Source of the DNA: Pseudomonas alcaliphila JAB1
GTDB lineage: Bacteria; Pseudomonadota; Gammaproteobacteria; Pseudomonadales; Pseudomonadaceae
Length of the DNA stretch: 64,000 nucleotides
NCBI RefSeq assembly: GCF_001941865.1
Contig: NZ_CP016162.1
Span: 3,843,501-3,907,500, forward strand
Reading direction: 5' to 3'
The position numbers and the translations under genes were made by a program. The notes beneath the pieces were generated by a model. The model saw only the letters and a program-made list of their open reading frames with translations, searched no databases and was not told where the DNA came from. Shown piece after piece: positions 61,963 to 64,000 of this stretch. Each line of letters starts with the position of its first letter. Within the stretch, counting starts at the first letter, position 1.

Positions 61963-64000
61963 TTAATCCACCCACACTCGGGCGTTGCGGAACATGCGCA
62001 TCCAGCCGCCGTCTTCCTGCCACTCGTCCGGACGCCAGGAGTTCTGTACGGCGCGGAATACCCGCTCCGGGTGCGGCATCATGATGGTGACGCGACCGTC
62101 GCGGCTGGTCAGGCCGGTGATGCCACGCGGCGAACCGTTGGGGTTGGCCGGGTAGGCTTCGGTGACCTTGCCGTGGTTGTCGACGTAACGCAGGGCCACG
62201 GTGCCGGACAGATCGGCCTCCAGCAGCGCCTCCTCGCTCTCGAACTCGGCATGACCTTCACCGTGAGCGATGGCGATCGGCATGCGCGAACCGGCCATGC
62301 CCTGCAGGAAGATCGATGCCGACTCCTGGATCTGCACCATGGCCACGCGCGCTTCGAACTGCTCGGAGCGGTTGCGCACGAAGTGCGGCCAGAACTCGGT
62401 ACCCGGGATCAGCTCGTGCAGGTTGCTCATCATCTGGCAGCCGTTGCACACGCCGAGGGCGAAGCTGTCGCGCCGCTCGAAGAAACCCTGGAAGGCATCG
62501 CGGGCGCGAGCGTTGAACAGCACCGACTTGGCCCAGCCTTCACCGGCGCCGAGCACGTCGCCGTAGGAGAAGCCGCCGCAGGCCACCAGGCCTTTGAACT
62601 CTTCCAGGCTGACGCGACCGGCGAGGATGTCACTCATATGCACGTCGATGGCGGAGAAACCGGCACGGTCGAACGCGGCGGCCATTTCCACCTGGCCGTT
62701 GACGCCCTGCTCACGCAGGATCGCCACCTGCGGACGCACGCCCTTCTTGATGTAAGGCGCAGCGATGTCCTGATTGACGTCGAAGCCGAGCTTGATCGAC
62801 AGACCGGGATTGTCTTCTTCCAACAGCAGGTCGAACTCCTGATCCGCGCCCTGCGCGTTATCGCGCAGACGCTGGATGCGGTAGCTGGTCTCGGCCCACT
62901 GACGCTGCAGCAGACGGCGCTCACCGGCGAACACCGGTTCGCCATTGAAGCTGATGCTGACCTCGCCGTTGTTCACGGCCTGGCCAATCACGGCCACGCA
63001 GTCGTCCAGACCGGCGGCGCTGAACTGCGCCAGCACTTCCGGAGTGGCGTCCTGGCGCACCTGGATCACCGCACCCAGCTCTTCGTTGAACAGCACCGCT
63101 GGCAGCTCGGAGGCCTCGTCAGCCAGCGCGTCGAGGTTCAGCGACAGGCCGCAGTGACCGGCGAAGGCCATTTCCAGCACGGTGGTCAGCAGACCGCCAT
63201 CGGAACGGTCGTGGTAAGCCAACAGGTGGCCGTCGGCATTCAGGCCCTGGATCACGGCGAAGAAGGCCTTGAGGTCTTCGGCGTCGTCGAGGTCCGGCAC
63301 CTGCTGGCCGATCTGCGCATAGACCTGCGCCAGGATCGAGGCGCCCATGCGGTTCTGACCGCGACCGAGGTCGATCAGAATCAGATCGGTCTCGCCCTTG
63401 TCCATGCGCAGTTGCGGGGTCAGGGTCTGACGGATGTCCTGCACCGGAGCGAAACCGGTGATCACCAGCGACAACGGCGCAGTCACGCTCTTGTCGACGC
63501 CCTCTTCCTGCCAGCGGGTTTTCATGGACATGGAGTCCTTGCCCACCGGAATGGTAATGCCCAGCGCCGGGCACAGCTCCATACCGACAGCCTTGACGGT
63601 GTCATACAGGCGGGCGTCTTCGCCCGGGTGGCCGGCAGCCGCCATCCAGTTGGCCGACAGTTTGATGTCGGAGATTTTCTCGATGCGTGCAGCGGCCAGG
63701 TTGGTAACGGTCTCACCCACCGCCATGCGCCCGGAAGCCGGTGCGTCGAGCAGCGCCAGCGGCGTGCGCTCGCCCATGGCCATGGCTTCACCGGTGTAGA
63801 CGTCGAAGCTGGTGGCGGTAACGGCGCAGTCGGCCACCGGCACCTGCCACGGACCGACCATCTGGTCGCGAGCAACCAGACCGGTGATGGTGCGGTCGCC
63901 GATGGTGATCAGGAAGCTCTTGCTGGCCACGGCCGGGTGATGCAGCACACGACCCAGGGCTTCTTCGATATCGACGCTGGCGGCGCTGAAATCATCGCCC
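61963..64000 (-). CDS. purL: Phosphoribosylformylglycinamidine synthase PurL, C-terminal part
   Basis: The gene runs off the right edge of the window; about 679 C-terminal residues of the usual ~1300 are present, and the frame is open to base 64000. The visible part holds the second PurM-like ATP-binding domain ([40 protein letters not shown]) and the C-terminal glutamine amidotransferase domain ([52 protein letters not shown] with the nucleophilic Cys, and [15 protein letters not shown] with the catalytic His and Glu). The enzyme makes FGAM in purine synthesis, using ammonia released from glutamine. Confidence 0.97.
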   Translation of the reverse strand, partial: GDDFSAASVDIEEALGRVLHHPAVASKSFLITIGDRTITGLVARDQMVGPWQVPVADCAVTATSFDVYTGEAMAMGERTPLALLDAPASGRMAVGETVTNLAAARIEKISDIKLSANWMAAAGHPGEDARLYDTVKAVGMELCPALGITIPVGKDSMSMKTRWQEEGVDKSVTAPLSLVITGFAPVQDIRQTLTPQLRMDKGETDLILIDLGRGQNRMGASILAQVYAQIGQQVPDLDDAEDLKAFFAVIQGLNADGHLLAYHDRSDGGLLTTVLEMAFAGHCGLSLNLDALADEASELPAVLFNEELGAVIQVRQDATPEVLAQFSAAGLDDCVAVIGQAVNNGEVSISFNGEPVFAGERRLLQRQWAETSYRIQRLRDNAQGADQEFDLLLEEDNPGLSIKLGFDVNQDIAAPYIKKGVRPQVAILREQGVNGQVEMAAAFDRAGFSAIDVHMSDILAGRVSLEEFKGLVACGGFSYGDVLGAGEGWAKSVLFNARARDAFQGFFERRDSFALGVCNGCQMMSNLHELIPGTEFWPHFVRNRSEQFEARVAMVQIQESASIFLQGMAGSRMPIAIAHGEGHAEFESEEALLEADLSGTVALRYVDNHGKVTEAYPANPNGSPRGITGLTSRDGRVTIMMPHPERVFRAVQNSWRPDEWQEDGGWMRMFRNARVWVD

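Overview
The window is GC-rich chromosomal DNA (roughly 60-65% GC by eye) from a Pseudomonas-type gammaproteobacterium. Gene order closely follows, from memory, the PA3676-PA3763 stretch of P. aeruginosa PAO1: mexK-mexJ / mexL, rsmJ, tsaB, adk, ppc, lptF, lysS, prfB, recJ, yaeQ, thrC-hom, dsbC, xerD, rplS-trmD-rimM-rpsP, ffh, purT, purL. The short intergenic palindromes (for example arms starting GTAGCCCGGAT or GTAGGGTGGGC) remind me of the P. mendocina / P. oleovorans / P. stutzeri side of the genus; that placement is an inference.

Layout. 1-2.6 kb: RND efflux operon (permease cut by the window edge) with a divergent TetR repressor. 2.6-14.1 kb: rRNA methyltransferase RsmJ, an EF-hand protein, extensin-like and DUF72 proteins, TsaB, a HAD acid phosphatase, adenylate kinase, PEP carboxylase and an envelope lipoprotein/OmpA pair with a predicted AlgU-type promoter. 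14.1-22 kb: small membrane and lipoprotein genes, an AT-rich ankyrin-like gene that looks foreign, a putative HExxxH metallopeptidase (DUF1704) with a lipoprotein partner, a TetR regulator, lysS and prfB with its programmed frameshift. 22-31.7 kb: stand-alone autotransporter barrel, GMC oxidoreductase, SulP transporter, DUF533 protein, recJ, yaeQ and a GH13 sucrose-phosphorylase-like enzyme.

31.7-43.9 kb is the most unusual part: one strand carries DUF2170, a PspA/IM30 (ESCRT-III-like) protein, a YqiJ-like OB-fold membrane protein, a flotillin, a small helical protein, a 1745-residue DUF3686/AAA+ ATPase, a rhomboid protease, a single-HKD phospholipase D-like protein and the remnant of a further gene carrying an in-frame stop and a frameshift. 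It reads as a membrane-remodelling or membrane-stress module, headed by a striking double palindrome upstream of the first gene.

44-64 kb is mostly housekeeping: thrC-hom, dsbC, xerD (with ohr and a DUF2790 gene inserted on the opposite strand), the rpsP-rimM-trmD-rplS ribosome/tRNA operon, ffh, a cytochrome c assembly-like protein, a CNNM/CorC protein, an SGNH hydrolase, purT, a gamma-carbonic-anhydrase-like protein, two NUDIX enzymes, an L,D-transpeptidase-like protein, a NIF3/CutA-like protein, a CDGSH protein and the 3' two-fifths to half of purL, which runs off the window. No rRNA, tRNA, CRISPR array, IS element or prophage was seen.
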